Assembly (NCBI GenBank): GCA_037951105.1
Contig: JBAMJV010004005.1
Span: 62,001 to 126,000 of the forward strand
From: Echinarachnius parma
Taxonomy: Eukaryota; Echinodermata; Echinoidea; Clypeasteroida; Echinarachniidae
Direction: 5' to 3'
DNA length: 64,000 nucleotides
Part shown: one piece after another, positions 35,760-48,029 of the stretch
Layout of the letters: the number at the start of each line of letters is the position of its first letter
How positions within the stretch are numbered: position 1 is the first letter of the stretch
The notes under the pieces: generated by a model
Database searches by the model: none
Told to the model about the DNA's origin: nothing
Seen by the model: only the letters and a program-made list of their open reading frames with translations
Position numbers and translations under genes: made by a program

Positions 35760-36480
35760 TGGAAGCGATCGAGTCATGCAGCATAGTTGTTTTTTTTTTC
35801 CTCGCCAATGATTCGTGCTCCCACGAGAAGCAGCGCGCAGCATTCATCTAATGGATTCGTCTAATTCCGCGGCTCTATTGTTCGCCTGCCACTTCTCCAT
35901 CGCGTATTTTACGCCGTGACTAAAGGGGGAGAGCGAGAGAGGAGGAGGGGTGGGGTGCACTCCAGCGCGGGAATCTCGCTATAACCCAATCACGGCTCGA
36001 TTTTCTCAATTTCTCCCAAGTTGATCGTCGCCAAATCGCCATCTCAAATCGGATCGGGCATCGTTTAATGAAATTAGCGACGTAAATGTCTCCCGTAGCT
36101 ATAAAGAATTAATCAAATTACGGCTCAGTATACACTGGTTTGCATTGGCGGTGCAATACTGTTATACGGCTTTGCTCGTACTATGATCCACCATCATCCA
36201 CTCCTCGCCAAGATTAAAAAAGCCCAAAACCGACATCACTTCGACCGCCAATAACAATTACCAGGGGACTCCTTTCGCAGCGAAATTCAATTTTAAGCAA
36301 AAATTAAAGAATTTGAGGCGGAAATGTAGGCGGCCTAATTGATATTGCTTCCCCGTGGCGTTTTCTGCTTCTTCTCCCAAATGATACGGAATAAATTGCC
36401 GAAGGTAAACTATAAAATGGAGAACTAATCGCGGTCTTGCTGCGAATAACCATGATAACGTCGTCGCTCTCAGATCAGGC
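35760..36480. promoter_or_regulatory. Candidate cis-regulatory region
   Basis: This 700-bp stretch has higher GC, contains no recognised repeat and stands out between AT-rich flanks. It holds several homeodomain-like cores (GAATTAATCAAATTAC, CCTAATTGATATTG), a CGCGTATTTTACGCC block and GATTAAAA. It lies about 16 kb upstream of the UNCX start. No coding frame of useful length runs through it. Regulation of UNCX is inference. Confidence 0.3.
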
Positions 36481-37869
36481 GGAAAATATAGGTACTTTAA
36501 TTATATTTGAGTAATTCGGTATTATATTGTATCAATCTTGGAGGAGGATATAAATAAACGAGTAATTGAATTTGATTATTAGTATGATTCTTATTGACGA
36601 ACACTATAGACACATGTCTAGTATACAACCATGGAATAAAAGTACAAATTTCATCCACACTTTGAAACAAATTTCACCTGGTCCTTTTCGAGATATTAAC
36701 AAACATTATTGTAAAATTTGACAAGAACTTCGGTTTAAAAATGAACTACTTATTAAAAAATGATATGTCTTCTTTAACTACTTATTGATTCCGTTTCATA
36801 AAACGGGTTGATATGAATCAAATCAAATCAAATTAGATAAAAATAACTTTGCCCTTTCTGACGTTTCAAGACCTATTCATTCTCCAGTTTAGGAATATTT
36901 GCCATTATGATTAAACATGATAAAAGTCTAAAATGAGGTAAATAAATACCTTTTTTCAGATTGCATTGCATAACAAAAAATCTATCCCGTGACCATGTGT
37001 TCAATAGGGATCATACAATTTCTAAAATATATCGCTTGTCGAACTAAATGATGATTTTATTGACAATTTTTGCGAAAATGCAAAGTGCGTTTTTTTTGTA
37101 TTGCCTCATAATTATCCAAAACATTTACAATCGTTGCTCATAACATTCGACTTGCATAAAGTGATAAATGTATAATACATTTCAAGATAAGCAAAATGAA
37201 CATGCAAAAGAAGTGAAGAATCCTCCGCTTGTTTGTGTGTATACTCTTCTTTTCTAAATGCAATTTTTTGTTCTTTTGTAAATCGTAAAAATTAAAAATT
37301 ACTTTCTTCAAATTGTGTCTTATAAATAAATTGCTTTGCATAAAATATTATTGTATGAATAAGATGGTGAGATTTTTCGCCAACACCAAAGCAAATAAAG
37401 CAGGTACGAAAATGTTATACAAATGCAAAGTGCGGTACACAGAGAAGACTATATATCGTCAGGTTTAACTTTGTACCCATGTAGTTGAAATAATCCTCAT
37501 TATGTGTTTCAAATTCAATCATAAACATGTCAATAACGAAGTGAATTTTGAAGGAAAAAAATAATTAAATAATGGTGTTTATATATAGGGCATTATACAA
37601 TGTCTCAGTATGCTTTACATCATAACAATTTGAATAATTGAATAATTGCCTACATTGAACGCTATAGCATTACTGTGATTATCTGCTTTTAAGATATCCT
37701 TATATACCTTCATTACAAATTGTCCTCTCATGTTCGTTCCTGTGAGTTGATTCATCTGTTTGAATTTTCACTAATAACGGGGACAGGTGCTTCGTGGGGT
37801 GGGATCCCCTGTACACACCCCATATCAAACACAGTCACATACAATTAATAACAACACATTGTTTGTCTA
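36481..37869. other. AT-rich unassigned stretch
   Basis: No feature that I can support. Confidence 0.4.
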
Positions 37870-38000
37870 TTTTTAGGCGGCGTTTACATGAGATTCACCT
37901 TCATTATTATTCTCATGAATATTCAATTATTCATGACCATCATTTGCATTCTTGAGTAATGTCTCCCTTTCGGACTCTGAGAGCGCTCTTTAAAAACAAG
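37870..38000. promoter_or_regulatory. Candidate regulatory island with octamer site
   Basis: Contains TCATTTGCATTC (octamer ATTTGCAT) next to CATGAATATTCAATTATTCA, a symmetric homeodomain/POU-like cluster, directly before an R3 fragment. Function is inference. Confidence 0.25.
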
Positions 38001-38041
38001 ACATCGATAGGTGCTTCACAGCGGGTTTATACAAGTTTACA

Positions 38042-38205
38042 TTAAAGGGATAGTTGAGTATTGGTCAAACTTAACTTTAGTAACCAAAACCTGCACGATT
38101 ACGATACAAACTAATAGTTATAACTTCACCATGCTCGAAAAGTATACACAATTACAAACGACAAAGTAAAACCCCTGTTATCATTCAAAAAGAGCCGTTA
38201 CAACT
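38042..38205 (+). mobile_element. R3 element, 5' fragment
   Basis: TTAAAGGGATAGTTGAGTAT then CCAAAACCTGCACGATTAC and CTAATAGTTATAACTTCACC, colinear with the start of the 45831 copy; truncated after AAAAAGAGCCGTTA. Confidence 0.8.
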
Positions 38206-39113
38206 CGAAGTGTCAAATTAACTCGGCGCGAAGCACTAGCGTTGTAGGTCCTAATACGGGACTGTATAGTGCAGTGTGCGGTAATACGGGACTGTAGTGC
38301 AGTCACTGTGTGCGGTAATACTATACAGTAGTACGTGTATATTATGTATCGCAACCATAGAAGTATGACTCTAACACTGCCGTTGACGCAACTCGCAAGC
38401 CCCATTCGCATTCGTTCGCCTTTCGTTCACAGTCGCGCTAACACACGGAGAGACTGGTCCATGAGGCGCATATATCACTGATTTTTTGCGGAATGGAAGG
38501 AAAAATCATAATCTTAATCCACCCGGTAGTTGGATCACATATTGGAGAGTAAATTGCTGGTAAGTACCGTATCATATGTATAGTTTTAAGCACAATTAGC
38601 GTGCACACAAATATTTGGTTTCAGTTTTTTATTAGGAGAACATAGAACGCTAGTGCCTCGCACTAGCGGTTCTAAAAAGTGATACCCGGGCGTCAACCAC
38701 TTTTATATGATATTTTGAAAGCAAATTTCACAACAATTAGAGCATTTGAATGGAAATTATTATTATTTCCCATGTTTTTTTCGATGATCTTTCATATGGA
38801 ATTGAAATCAACCAAATCCGTTACAATCGATGTTGGGGGGGCACTTTGGAAATTACCAAAACTCAACTTGGCCTTTAAATTAAAAATATAATATTGGTTT
38901 CATCATTCTAAGAGGAAACTAGCAAGGCCTGAAGAACGTTTTTGTTTTATTCATGATCTCATTGTTTGTATCATAAGATTGTACAATTATTTTATGGTAT
39001 TTCTTATTGTATGCATGACCCCTTATAGAGGACCATGGTTTTTCTGTGGTTTTTACCTGAAAGGACCACCCTGTTGAAATAAAACATAAGTCATTTGTTT
39101 GACAATGAATGAA
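38206..39113. other. Unassigned stretch
   Basis: Includes repeated GGTAATACGGGACTGTA phrases (38250-38310) and the words GCGAAGCACTAGCG (about 38226) and TGCCTCGCACTAGCGG (about 38653). No gene. Confidence 0.35.
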
Positions 39114-39115
39114 TA

Positions 39116-39737
39116 CTATAGGTTTTCCCGCCCAATTTCGTCAAAACAGCACTCAAATGGTCATTAACAGCACGCAATTTAGAACGAACTAGAATGAAGA
39201 TCAGGATCGTGTTTCAATTAGCAAATTATTTCATTCAATTTGATTTTTGAACTGTGCTATTGCCAACTTGTGTCAAACCGAATTGAAATAACACCATTCA
39301 ACTTAGAAAATCGTGTGAAGAGCATTCGATTTCGTCTATAAAGGTCAAATGTAGGCGTTTATACATTCTATTTCGTCTTAGGGCGAACATCTTTGGAATG
39401 TGCGCAATCCTATTCATTAATTTAGTTCTGATCATTCTTATTTGAATGTTAGATGTGCTAAGAAGGACGCCTAAAAACGAAATAGAAAACCCAAATCGGT
39501 CCGAAATCTAAGGTCAAGCGAACTGGCACGAATTTATGTGTATTGCCAAATTGTTTGACATTCTAACCAATTTGAATACGTTGTCGTTGAAAACTGAATG
39601 CAATTCGACGAAGATGAATGTTCTGGAGTTAAAAATTGAACAGTGTAAACAGCAGGTTTACAAAAACCACTCGAACTTGAATGACATATAATGAATATGC
39701 CCGCTATTTTGACGAAATTGGGCGGGAAAACCTATAC
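39116..39737. mobile_element. R1 element, copy 4 (622 bp)
   Basis: Ends CTATAGGTTTTCCCGCCC and GGGCGGGAAAACCTATAC, flanked by TA (39114-39115, 39738-39739). The left arm has CCAATTTCGTCAAAAC and CATTCGATTTCGTC; the right arm has ACGAAATAGAAAAC and GACGAAATTGGGCG. Shortest R1 copy, with no nested repeats. Confidence 0.85.
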
Positions 39738-39805
39738 TAAAATCGCAAGTAATATGAGTTCCCTTTAATAATTGTTTCTTTCCCCAAAAGATGTCAATGA
39801 GGGGG

Positions 39806-40085
39806 GTAGGTGGGAGGGGGTGGGGCTGTGTGTGAAGGGATGGGGCAAAAATTCTCATTAGATGGAGGGGGTTGATGTCCTCTCATCCCTATGGAGAGGG
39901 GGGTGGGAGGGGGTGGGGTTGTGTGTGAAGGGATGGGGCAAAAATTCTCATAAGATGGAGGGGGTTGATGTCCTCTCCTCCCTATGGAGAGGGGGTGGGA
40001 GGGGGTGGGGTTGTGTGTGAAGGGATGGGGCAAACATTCTCATTAGATGGAGGGGGAGGGGGTTGATGTCCTCTCCTCCCTATGT
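39806..40085. repeat. 92-bp minisatellite, three units
   Basis: GTGTGTGAAGGGATGGGGCA recurs at 39828, 39921 and 40013. Units contain GGGTGGGAGGGGGTGGGG and GATGTCCTCTCCTCCCTATG. G-rich on the plus strand throughout. Confidence 0.92.
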
Positions 40086-40229
40086 CACTGGATTATTGAT
40101 GTGAGGAGAGGAAGTACGAGACCCAAAAGACCCCACCATTCTAACCTTTGAAATATTCTCACAAAATAGATCAGTTGATATTGAAAAGTGATGAATAAAA
40201 CATCGTCAAGAATAAGAGAGATGATACTG

Positions 40230-40600
40230 TTGATTAACCGTGTTTACTCTTTAATCACTTTTATTTACCGCGCACCTGTCCTCATAATCGGGTGTGAATA
40301 TTAGCGATTAATTACCCCCTATAACACCCCTTACAAACCGTCCTCCACCCAAGGTCGTCAGTTTCAATGAAAAGAATTATGAAAAATGTCCGGGAAATTA
40401 ATCGCGATTCATCATTTCACGTGACCTTCGGTGCGTTATCCGCAACTTGACAGGTGAAACTGCGTTGTCGCTATCAACTGTAGTTTTGTTAGGAAAAGAA
40501 ATAAATAATGATTTAGGTTCGGCTATTCAATGACTGGTGGTGAATTGGGCTCCTCTGGCGGAAGTTGTTGGGGCATCACAATTATCCATCGCGGGAAACT
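40230..40600. promoter_or_regulatory. Candidate cis-regulatory region
   Basis: Non-repeat stretch with clustered binding-site-like words: GTGTTTAC (Fox), GCACCTGTC and GACAGGTGAA (E-box), GGGTGTGAA (T-box half-site), GCGATTAATTAC (homeodomain), TTCACGTGACC (E-box). The cluster is suggestive; enhancer function is inference. Confidence 0.3.
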
Positions 40601-41279
40601 GGTTAACAGTGAAAAGCGGACGGTTGAATTAAGTTGACAAATAAATTATATGCATGTTAGAGTCAACCTTTTGTCCGTGGTCAAATAAATACAAGTACAA
40701 TTATTATGGGTAGTTATCGGCCACCTGTGAGAATGTCACATCTCATTGCAGGATGGCATCCCTTTGACTGATTACACTAGGAAATCTATTATCATGTTAC
40801 TCAATGAGCGCAGTTGATCATCGTATTATTACTATAGTTTCCCCCCGTGTACATGTATTGTATGTGATGGCGAATTGAAAACAACAACAGAAAAGATATA
40901 TTTTATAGGATAGAGACGCTAAATTTAGCAATATTTAATGACAAAATTTAAAACGATTGAATTGTTAATAGCCTTGTAGTTTTACGGTCGAAGAGGATAA
41001 TAGTGTGAAACCTGCACTTCATTCCGTTTAGATAGTGTGCGGCTTGTTTTAGATTTTGAGTTCACAGTTCCGATGACCATTGTGAGGATGTAATATTAAT
41101 GTCAGAAACTTTTATCTGTATTATCAATCTTATTTGTCCAGGGTAGTTTATATCATCTTTTATTCAACTGTTTGATTACAAATCACTGGGTCTGGACGAT
41201 TTGTGTTTGTTTGCTCAAACTAGAAAGATCACGACCCCTAATACTGCTGAGGCATCATTCTCGTAATTTGTCATACCGT
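40601..41279. other. Unassigned stretch
   Basis: No feature recognised. Confidence 0.4.
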
Positions 41280-41340
41280 CCAAAAGCAAAAGCAACACAA
41301 AACAAATGCAACGGTTGCATTTGTTTTGTTTTGCTTTTGG
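41280..41340. other. 61-bp hairpin
   Basis: CCAAAAGCAAAA...AAACAAATGCAAC and GTTGCATTTGTTT...TTTTGCTTTTGG form a near-perfect palindrome. Confidence 0.7.
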
Positions 41341-42035
41341 TTACCAAAAGAAAATAAGAATGAGAAGAGAAAACAAAATAATACAAAGAAACAAAGTATG
41401 CATTATTAATTAACAAATGCAGATAATATGGATAAATAATAATATTATTTTCTTCTTCATTGTGTGTTTCCATTTTTGGCTACTGTGCCCCCATCTGCCC
41501 CCCCCCCCCCCCTCCCCCCCCCCCCCCCCCTCCAACACACACACACATACCTGGTCTGCGCCATCTACGTTTTCAATGTGCCATGAATGTATCACATGCA
41601 AGGCTATATCCTAATCGACCTTAGAACATAGTATACAATCATGTATGTATTCGTCATTTTTGTCCATCAAATGAAATAAAATTCCTCGAATCGAGGCGAA
41701 AGAGAGGGCGAAAGATTACAAAAAAATATATTTGGTTGACATGAATGTATCAGTGTCGAGACTAATCGTCAGTTCAATCGAGCAAAGGGCCTTTCATTAC
41801 CCCCGCTAATCGCACGGATCTATATGAAATGGAGGAGACCTGAATGACAGAGACAGGACAGATAATGCAACATGATCGTTGGCGTACACGAAGATGTGGG
41901 GAAGGGGGGGGGGGCTATGGGGCTACACCCCAATCCATGCACTCAAACCAACTGAGAGTGTTTAAAATGTTGAAGGATTCGGGCGAATATGAAAAGAATG
42001 ATTGAATTAATTAATGAACGAACGAAGGTATGGAT
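41341..42035. other. Unassigned, with poly-C tract and possible regulatory core
   Basis: A C-run at 41500-41531 is followed by a short CA repeat. 41640-41880 is non-repeat and GC-moderate. No gene. Confidence 0.35.
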
Positions 42036-42680
42036 GGATGAATGAACGAACGAACAAAGGAACGAACGAACGAACGAACGAACGAACGAACGAACGAACG
42101 AACGAACGAACGAACGAACGAACGAACGAACGAACGAACGAACGAACGAACGAACGAACGAACGAACGAACGAACGAACGAATGCACGAATGCACGAATG
42201 CACGAATGAATGAATGAATAAATGAATGAATGAATGAATGAATGAATGAATGAATGAATGAATGAATGAATGAATGAATGAATGAATGAATGAATGAATG
42301 AATGAATGAATGAATGAATGAATGAAACAAAGAATGAATGAATGAATGAATGAATGAATTAATTAATTAATTAATTAATTAATTAATTAATGAATGAATG
42401 AATGAATGAATGAATGAATGAATGAATGAATTAATGAATGAATGAATGAATGAATGAATGAATGAATGAATGAATGAATAAATGAATAAACCAACCAACC
42501 AACCAACCAACCAACCAACCAGAGAACAAAACAATCAAACAACCCTTTAGCGAACAAAATATAAGTATAAGTGATTTAATGAGTGAATGAATGAATTAAT
42601 TGAGACATTAATTCATTGAATGAATGAATTACTTAATTAATTAATTAATTAATCAATTAATTAATAAATACACGAATGAA
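42036..42680. repeat. Compound tetranucleotide array
   Basis: Blocks run in order: (GAAC)n about 42040-42180; a few GAATGCAC units; (GAAT)n about 42200-42355; (AATT)n 42357-42390; (GAAT)n to 42488; (CCAA)n 42490-42521; then weaker AATT, AATG and CCAA blocks to about 42725. Frames through it encode only FVRS/FIHS repeats. Confidence 0.97.
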
Positions 42681-42894
42681 CAAACTAACCAGCAAACGAA
42701 CCAACCAACGCACCAACCAACCAACGATCAATTTTACAAACAAAATATATGTATAAGTGATTTAGTGAGTGAATAAATGAGTGAATGACACACTTTATTT
42801 GCCATAACGATATTCGGGTGCATGGTGAGATGATAGAGGGACTTTGTTTCGTGACGTTCCTTCCCATACCACCCTCCTCCCCGGTAAATATATC

Positions 42895-43229
42895 CTCTTA
42901 CACCCTAGCCTCTTGACAAGGTATGTCTCGTCTGAGCCGAATGCACGGTATAGTATGCATTATGCAGGAACGACTGGACAGCGCGACTACCCTGCACAAT
43001 CATTTGGCGATCGCACGTGAATTCATCACTCGCCAGATAGCCTCCATCAGGCGTTCAGTCGTTCCTGATCCTGCATGCAGCGCAGCCATTGCTTGCTTGA
43101 GACACGAAGCCTTGTTAAAGGCTACTTACACCCTTGCACAAACAATACAGATGTTTCATTACTGACATCTTGTTCTTTTCTCTACTTCTCTTTATCAGAG
43201 TAGCCACATTTTTAACACACAAATTATTC
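42895..43229 (+). other. Coding-like segment of unknown origin
   Basis: A balanced-composition segment whose frame at 42923-43165 reads MQERLDSATTLHNHLAIARE and FITRQIASIRRSVV near its middle. I do not recognise it. It abuts R2 copy g, beyond which another coding-like segment lies. No splice sites chosen; it may be a decayed transposon gene. Confidence 0.25.
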
Positions 43230-43576
43230 TTAAAGGGATCTAGTAACTTTGTTGACATGTGCAAAAAGTGATGAATGGTTGATTCAATGTATATTGTTGT
43301 TATCTGATATGTCCACTGGGTATTGTGTGAAAGTTTCAAGTTAAATAGACGTTACATGGCCAAGTAATGAGCAAAAATTCACTAACTCATTGCACTGACT
43401 TTGTACACGGTTTCGACGATCCAGTGGATAATTTAACATCTGAACACTTCAATCGTGAATATCTTTTTAACGAAAGGGAAATTCGAAAAACCGAAACCTG
43501 TCCCATGCTTTTTTTTTGTTAATACGAACACAACAAGGTATGAGAGAACCGCTAGAATGTTACTAAGTCCCTTTAA
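43230..43576 (-). mobile_element. R2 element, copy g
   Basis: TTAAAGGGATCTAGTAAC to GTTACTAAGTCCCTTTAA, reverse orientation. Both TTAA termini are intact; about 50 bp is missing near the right end. Confidence 0.85.
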
Positions 43577-43800
43577 AGGCCCGGTCATAATATCGGATGC
43601 ACGACGGAGAGTAAAACAATCTGTTCGACTCCTTTCGAATGCGCTTCTTGTCCGTTCCTTGTCAGGTGATGTATGTTGTTCTATCCGGCGGAATGATTTG
43701 TGCATGAGGCAATGGAGAAGACTTTCACCACAGGATAATTTAATTCTATTCGTCAGGCACCCGTTTACGCTATACGGTGATATGTGACTGGTCCGTTAAA
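43577..43800 (+). other. Second coding-like segment of unknown origin
   Basis: The frame reads SDARRRVKQSVRLLSNALLV and DLCMRQWRRLSPQDN before a stop at 43785-43787. Not recognised. Its position next to 42895-43229, with R2 between, suggests that one older element was split, but this is not shown. Confidence 0.25.
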
Positions 43801-44157
43801 AATAGATTACTATTAACCAATTCAATTCCAATACTCATGAAAATGTCATGCTTTAATACAGTTAGTAATATTAGGAATATGAAATATGAAATATAATATA
43901 GAAATATGTATCACACAAAATTAGTGACAATCAACTAGATGATGTATTATTACCGACATATATCTATATGCTTCATTGTGTGTAAATTAATGTATATTCA
44001 TCATCAGCAGTATATTGTGACAAAATTGTAGTTTGCTCAGACTTACTTGGGTATTAGAAAGAAGAATAAGAGGGAAGAGATGACGAGGAAGGAAAACGCA
44101 TCCTATAGAGTCAGAACAATTAGAAGAGAGGTGTGATGCGCACGCGCAGAGTCACCA
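43801..44157. other. AT-rich unassigned stretch
   Basis: No feature recognised. Confidence 0.4.
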
Positions 44158-44490
44158 AGGCACCGTTGCAGAAAGAGATTGTACAATCGATTGTAAGTTA
44201 CAATTAATTGTAAGTCAGATCATGTGTTCTAAATGCGCGAATCTGATTGGTTGAAACGCGCAAAGTTTCTGACTTACAATCAATCGTAACTTACGATCGA
44301 TTGTATCTCTTTCTGCAACGGGACCCTGGAAAGAGATATACAATCGATTGTAAGTTACAATAAATTATTGTAAGTCAGAAAGTTTGCGCGTTTCAACCAA
44401 TTAGATTTGCTCATTTAGTCACATGCTCTGACTTACAATTAATTGTAACTTACAATCGATTATATCTCTTTCTGCAACAGGGCCCAAGAT
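44158..44490. repeat. Two tandem GTTGCAG foldback elements
   Basis: Copy one, 44160-44326, runs from CCGTTGCAGAAAGAGATTG to CTTTCTGCAACGGGACCC; copy two runs on to TTTCTGCAACAGGGCCC at 44487. In each the arms ACAATCGATTGTAAGTTACA and TGTAACTTACAATCGATT pair. A related single copy is at 30356-30515. Confidence 0.75.
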
Positions 44491-45169
44491 TAATCTTCTC
44501 AATGGAACAGTTAGTTTTATAATGAGGGGAAATCGAATTGTTTCCCTTTGAAACGTCCTTGTCCCCAACAAAACCTTTTGTTTAATTTGTTTTATTTAGT
44601 TTGCTTCAAAGTCAACGTATTGCGCATTTTCAATTTTTAACTGATTAAAGAGTAATGGTTATTAAGGTTTGGGATTATGGGTTGTTTCAGGTGCAATAAA
44701 ACAGTCAGCCAATTTTGTTTAATGTGATTGTTTCTATATATGCGGAACGGACGTGCTCGAGAATGGCCCCATGGGTACGAAAGGGGTTTCACCCTTGTTC
44801 AACGATACTAACGGAGATAAAAACAAGCAAACAAACAACAAACAAACGAATGAACGAACAATCAAACTTGCGCAGGGACTTGCAAAATTGTTTTAATAAT
44901 ATTTAACGTTAATTGTATTGTTTGCGACGTTAAATACCCCCTTTACTTTTGTTTCAATTAATGTATTGAATTGAGCCGTGTTTTATTTCTTTGCTCCTTT
45001 GTTAGTTGTTTTATTGGTGAGGCAATTAACGTAATTACGCCCGACATATTTTTTTTCTGCGGGGTGGGGCGTATAAGTATACATTGTACTATAGATGTAT
45101 ATAATGTATATAAATATATTTATTTCTTTATATACGTATACAAAACACATACCGTAGCTGGAAAAAAAA
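44491..45169. other. Unassigned AT-rich stretch
   Basis: No feature recognised. Confidence 0.4.
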
Positions 45170-45515
45170 GCATTTGTTTTACTCGTGTCTAATGCGAAAA
45201 TACATTCAATAATTTAAACTAGCATTAGAAAATGCAACTTAAAATTGATATGAAAACGGTGACTGTGAAGAATATTGGGATAATAAATACGTTATATGTA
45301 TTGGTGAGGTCATGTACTGTATGTAATTTTTTCAAAGTATATTTCTTTATTTACGCAGACTTGTTGGAAACAAACACACAGCTGACAAAAGCATTTGTTT
45401 TACTCGTGTCTAATTAGAAAAGACATTTAATAATTCACAAAAGCACTAGAAAATGCATTAAAATTGATCTGTACACGTCGACTGTGAAAAATATTGGGAT
45501 AATAAATATATAATA
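45170..45515. repeat. Direct duplication of about 125 bp
   Basis: 45170-45300 and 45391-45515 share GCATTTGTTTTACTCGTGTC, AGAAAATGCA and AATATTGGGATAATAAATA, offset by 221 bp. A local tandem duplication. Confidence 0.75.
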
Positions 45516-45530
45516 TTTAAAGCGCACAAT

Positions 45531-45830
45531 AGCTGCAGCGAAGCCAGCAGCGGTTCCAGCGGAGCGGGCATGGGTTGTTTGGCCGCTCCTCTGGCGTGGA
45601 CAAGCCATGCTTCGCAGCGGGAGTTAACGGCTTTCGCGTGGACGCAGCACCAACAATCTAAAACATTCATGAGAATTACTATATCTGCTCGTATGACCAG
45701 TTCATACGGCGAGCGAAAAGTGAGATTCAAACATCGCCTTTTGACCCTTCCATTGTTGCATTCTCACACAAAAGGTAAAGTTTTATTGTCATCAACTGCC
45801 GCATGAACCAACAAATTGCATTAAAGGGGT
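45531..45830. other. GC-richer unassigned segment
   Basis: Begins with GC-rich words (GCTGCAGCGAAGCCAGCAGC) and stays open on both strands for about 240 bp. No domain is recognised on either strand, so I do not call a gene. Confidence 0.3.
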
Positions 45831-46364
45831 AGTTTAGTTTTGGTAAGGCTGAACTTTAGTAGCCAAACCCTGCACAGTAACATTATAAACTAATAGTTAT
45901 AACTCCACCATGCTCGAAAGGTATACAAAATTACAAACGACTAAGTAAAAAGCCTGTTATCATTCAAAAAGAGCCATTAAAACACAAGAGGGCGCTTTTT
46001 AAAAAGGCATTGGTTTCAACCATTTTTCATACAAAAGTATGCATGTGATGTTTTATTGATATAATGATTAAATAGCGAGATCATCAACAACTATTTAAAA
46101 AACGCTTTTGAAAATTTTTGAAAAAGTGCAAGCATTTTTTTATTTTTTTCTAAAAATCGTCTAATTATTTGGGCCCCAAATAATTATATGATCAGATATA
46201 TTTATTGATATTTCAGCCATTTCTGGGTCGATTTTGACCAAATAAAGTTTATTCTGCCATTAAAATTGCATGTTCTCTCAAATTCGACACTCAGTTTTTC
46301 ATTACCTCACAAAAAAATTGTGATGTGCAGCGCCCTCTCTACCAAAACTAAACTACCCCTTTAA
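45831..46364 (+). mobile_element. R3 element, full copy (534 bp)
   Basis: TTAAAGGGGTAGTTTAGTTT at the left and AAACTAAACTACCCCTTTAA at the right: perfect inverted ends starting with TTAA. The interior includes AAGAGGGCGC and GCAGCGCCCTCTCT. No coding. Likely a TTAA-target non-autonomous DNA transposon. Confidence 0.88.
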
Positions 46365-46578
46365 TATTATATTACCATGATTAAAGAGTCAATAATATCG
46401 CAATTCAAATCATACAAAATAATGTTGTATAGAGGACGCGGATCTATACGATGATAATTACAATGAATAATACTTTTCGACTTCCCTGTATGCTTTTTAG
46501 ACAACTATACATGTTTATTTAATGCTAGCTCAACCATTGTTTGTACCGCATTTATCCCTTTGATTCCTGGGACATGGT

Positions 46579-46975
46579 TTAAAGGGACTTAGTAACATTG
46601 TCCACATCCTCAAAATCCAATTGGAATTCTAGCGGTTCCCTCATATTACCTTGTTTTACTCGTATTAATTAACAATAAAATCATGGGACCGGTTTCGGTT
46701 TTTATAATTTCCATTTCGTTCAAAAGATATTTACGATTGAAGTGCTCGGATATGAAGTTATCCACTGGATCTTATCAACCGTGTACAAAGTAAGTGCATT
46801 AATGAGTAGGTGAATATCACTTTGCATTTTCGCTCATTTCTCGGCCATATAATCATCCAATTAACTTGACATTGTCACACATTACTTTCTGGACATATCA
46901 GATCACACAAATACACATTTAATTAACCACGCATCACTTTTTGCACTTATCAACAAAGTTACTAGATCCCTTTAA
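46579..46975 (+). mobile_element. R2 element, copy h (full, 397 bp)
   Basis: TTAAAGGGACTTAGTAACAT to GTTACTAGATCCCTTTAA with both termini intact. The best copy for deriving the family consensus. Confidence 0.88.
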
Positions 46976-47355
46976 CATGACTTTGTATCAACCATGTCAT
47001 GTATGTGCATATTGAACTTTACATGAACATAATAGGCGTGGTAGGAGGGAGCTTGTCGAGGGTGAGGATTGCAAGTAAATTGGGTGACTAATTGATGTAA
47101 ATATCCGTTGTTATCATTGATTATTTTACACCATATGTTCTTGGTAAGCTACCTACTATATGCATGGCTTTGATGCTTTCCCACATTAAAGTTGATGAAC
47201 TTCATTTAAATCATTATTATCGCCAACAAATTTATCACATGTGAAATAGCAGTAGACTTTAAACTCAGTATGAACTATGACATCTTTTCAGCATTTTGAC
47301 ATTATTTTTAGTTTTCCATTCTGTGGACACTATGGCTGCTAATGTTTACATCACT

Positions 47356-47703
47356 GTAAAAGGATCTAGTAACTTGTTGACATGTGCAAAACGTGATGAA
47401 TGGTTGATACAATTTATGTATTAGTTAAATGGATGTTATATGGCCGAGTAATGAGCAAAAATGCAAAGTGATATTCACTAACTCATTGCACTGACTTTGT
47501 ACACGGTTACGACTATCCAGTGGATAGCTTAACATCTGAACACTTCAATCGTAAATATCTTGTTAACGAAAGGGAAATTTGAAAAACCGAAACCTGTCCT
47601 ATTTGTCTATTGTTAATACGAATACAACGATGTATATGATCGAGGGAACTGGTCGAATTCCAATTGGATTTTGAGGATTTGGACAACGTTACTAGATCCC
47701 TTT
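47356..47703 (-). mobile_element. R2 element, copy i
   Basis: TAAAAGGATCTAGTAACTTG to GTTACTAGATCCCTTTA, reverse orientation, with an internal loss of about 50 bp. Confidence 0.8.
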
Positions 47704-47905
47704 ATCTGTTTCAAAATGCGCTTAACAATTATTAGTAATGATATTTAAGTTTGTCCAAATGTTGAAACAACCACACATCATGCGGATAATTCCTTATTCA
47801 ACTTCATGCGAATAGTTGACGCCACCGAACGATCATATAGTCAGATAATTATTGCCACAATAAATTACCCAGATATTGTTTCCCAGTTTCGTTAGTGTAC
47901 ATGAA

Positions 47906-47916
47906 GTGTGTGTGTA

Positions 47917-47964
<48 letters not shown>
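47906..47964. repeat. GT microsatellite
   Basis: (GT)n with one TATGTATG interruption at the 5' side. Confidence 0.97.
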
Positions 47965-47965
<1 letters not shown>

Positions 47966-48029
47966 TGTTAATAAGTTGTGTTCATGTTAACACATGGTAC
48001 GTTCGTGAACTCAATACACGGTCAAAATT

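Noticed and set aside
41943-42330. Frames encoding FVRS and FIHS repeats
   Set aside because: Translations of the tetranucleotide array on both strands, with no independent evidence of a protein.
45570-45806. 78-codon open frame with a GC-rich start
   Set aside because: An overlapping minus frame is equally open, and neither shows a known domain.
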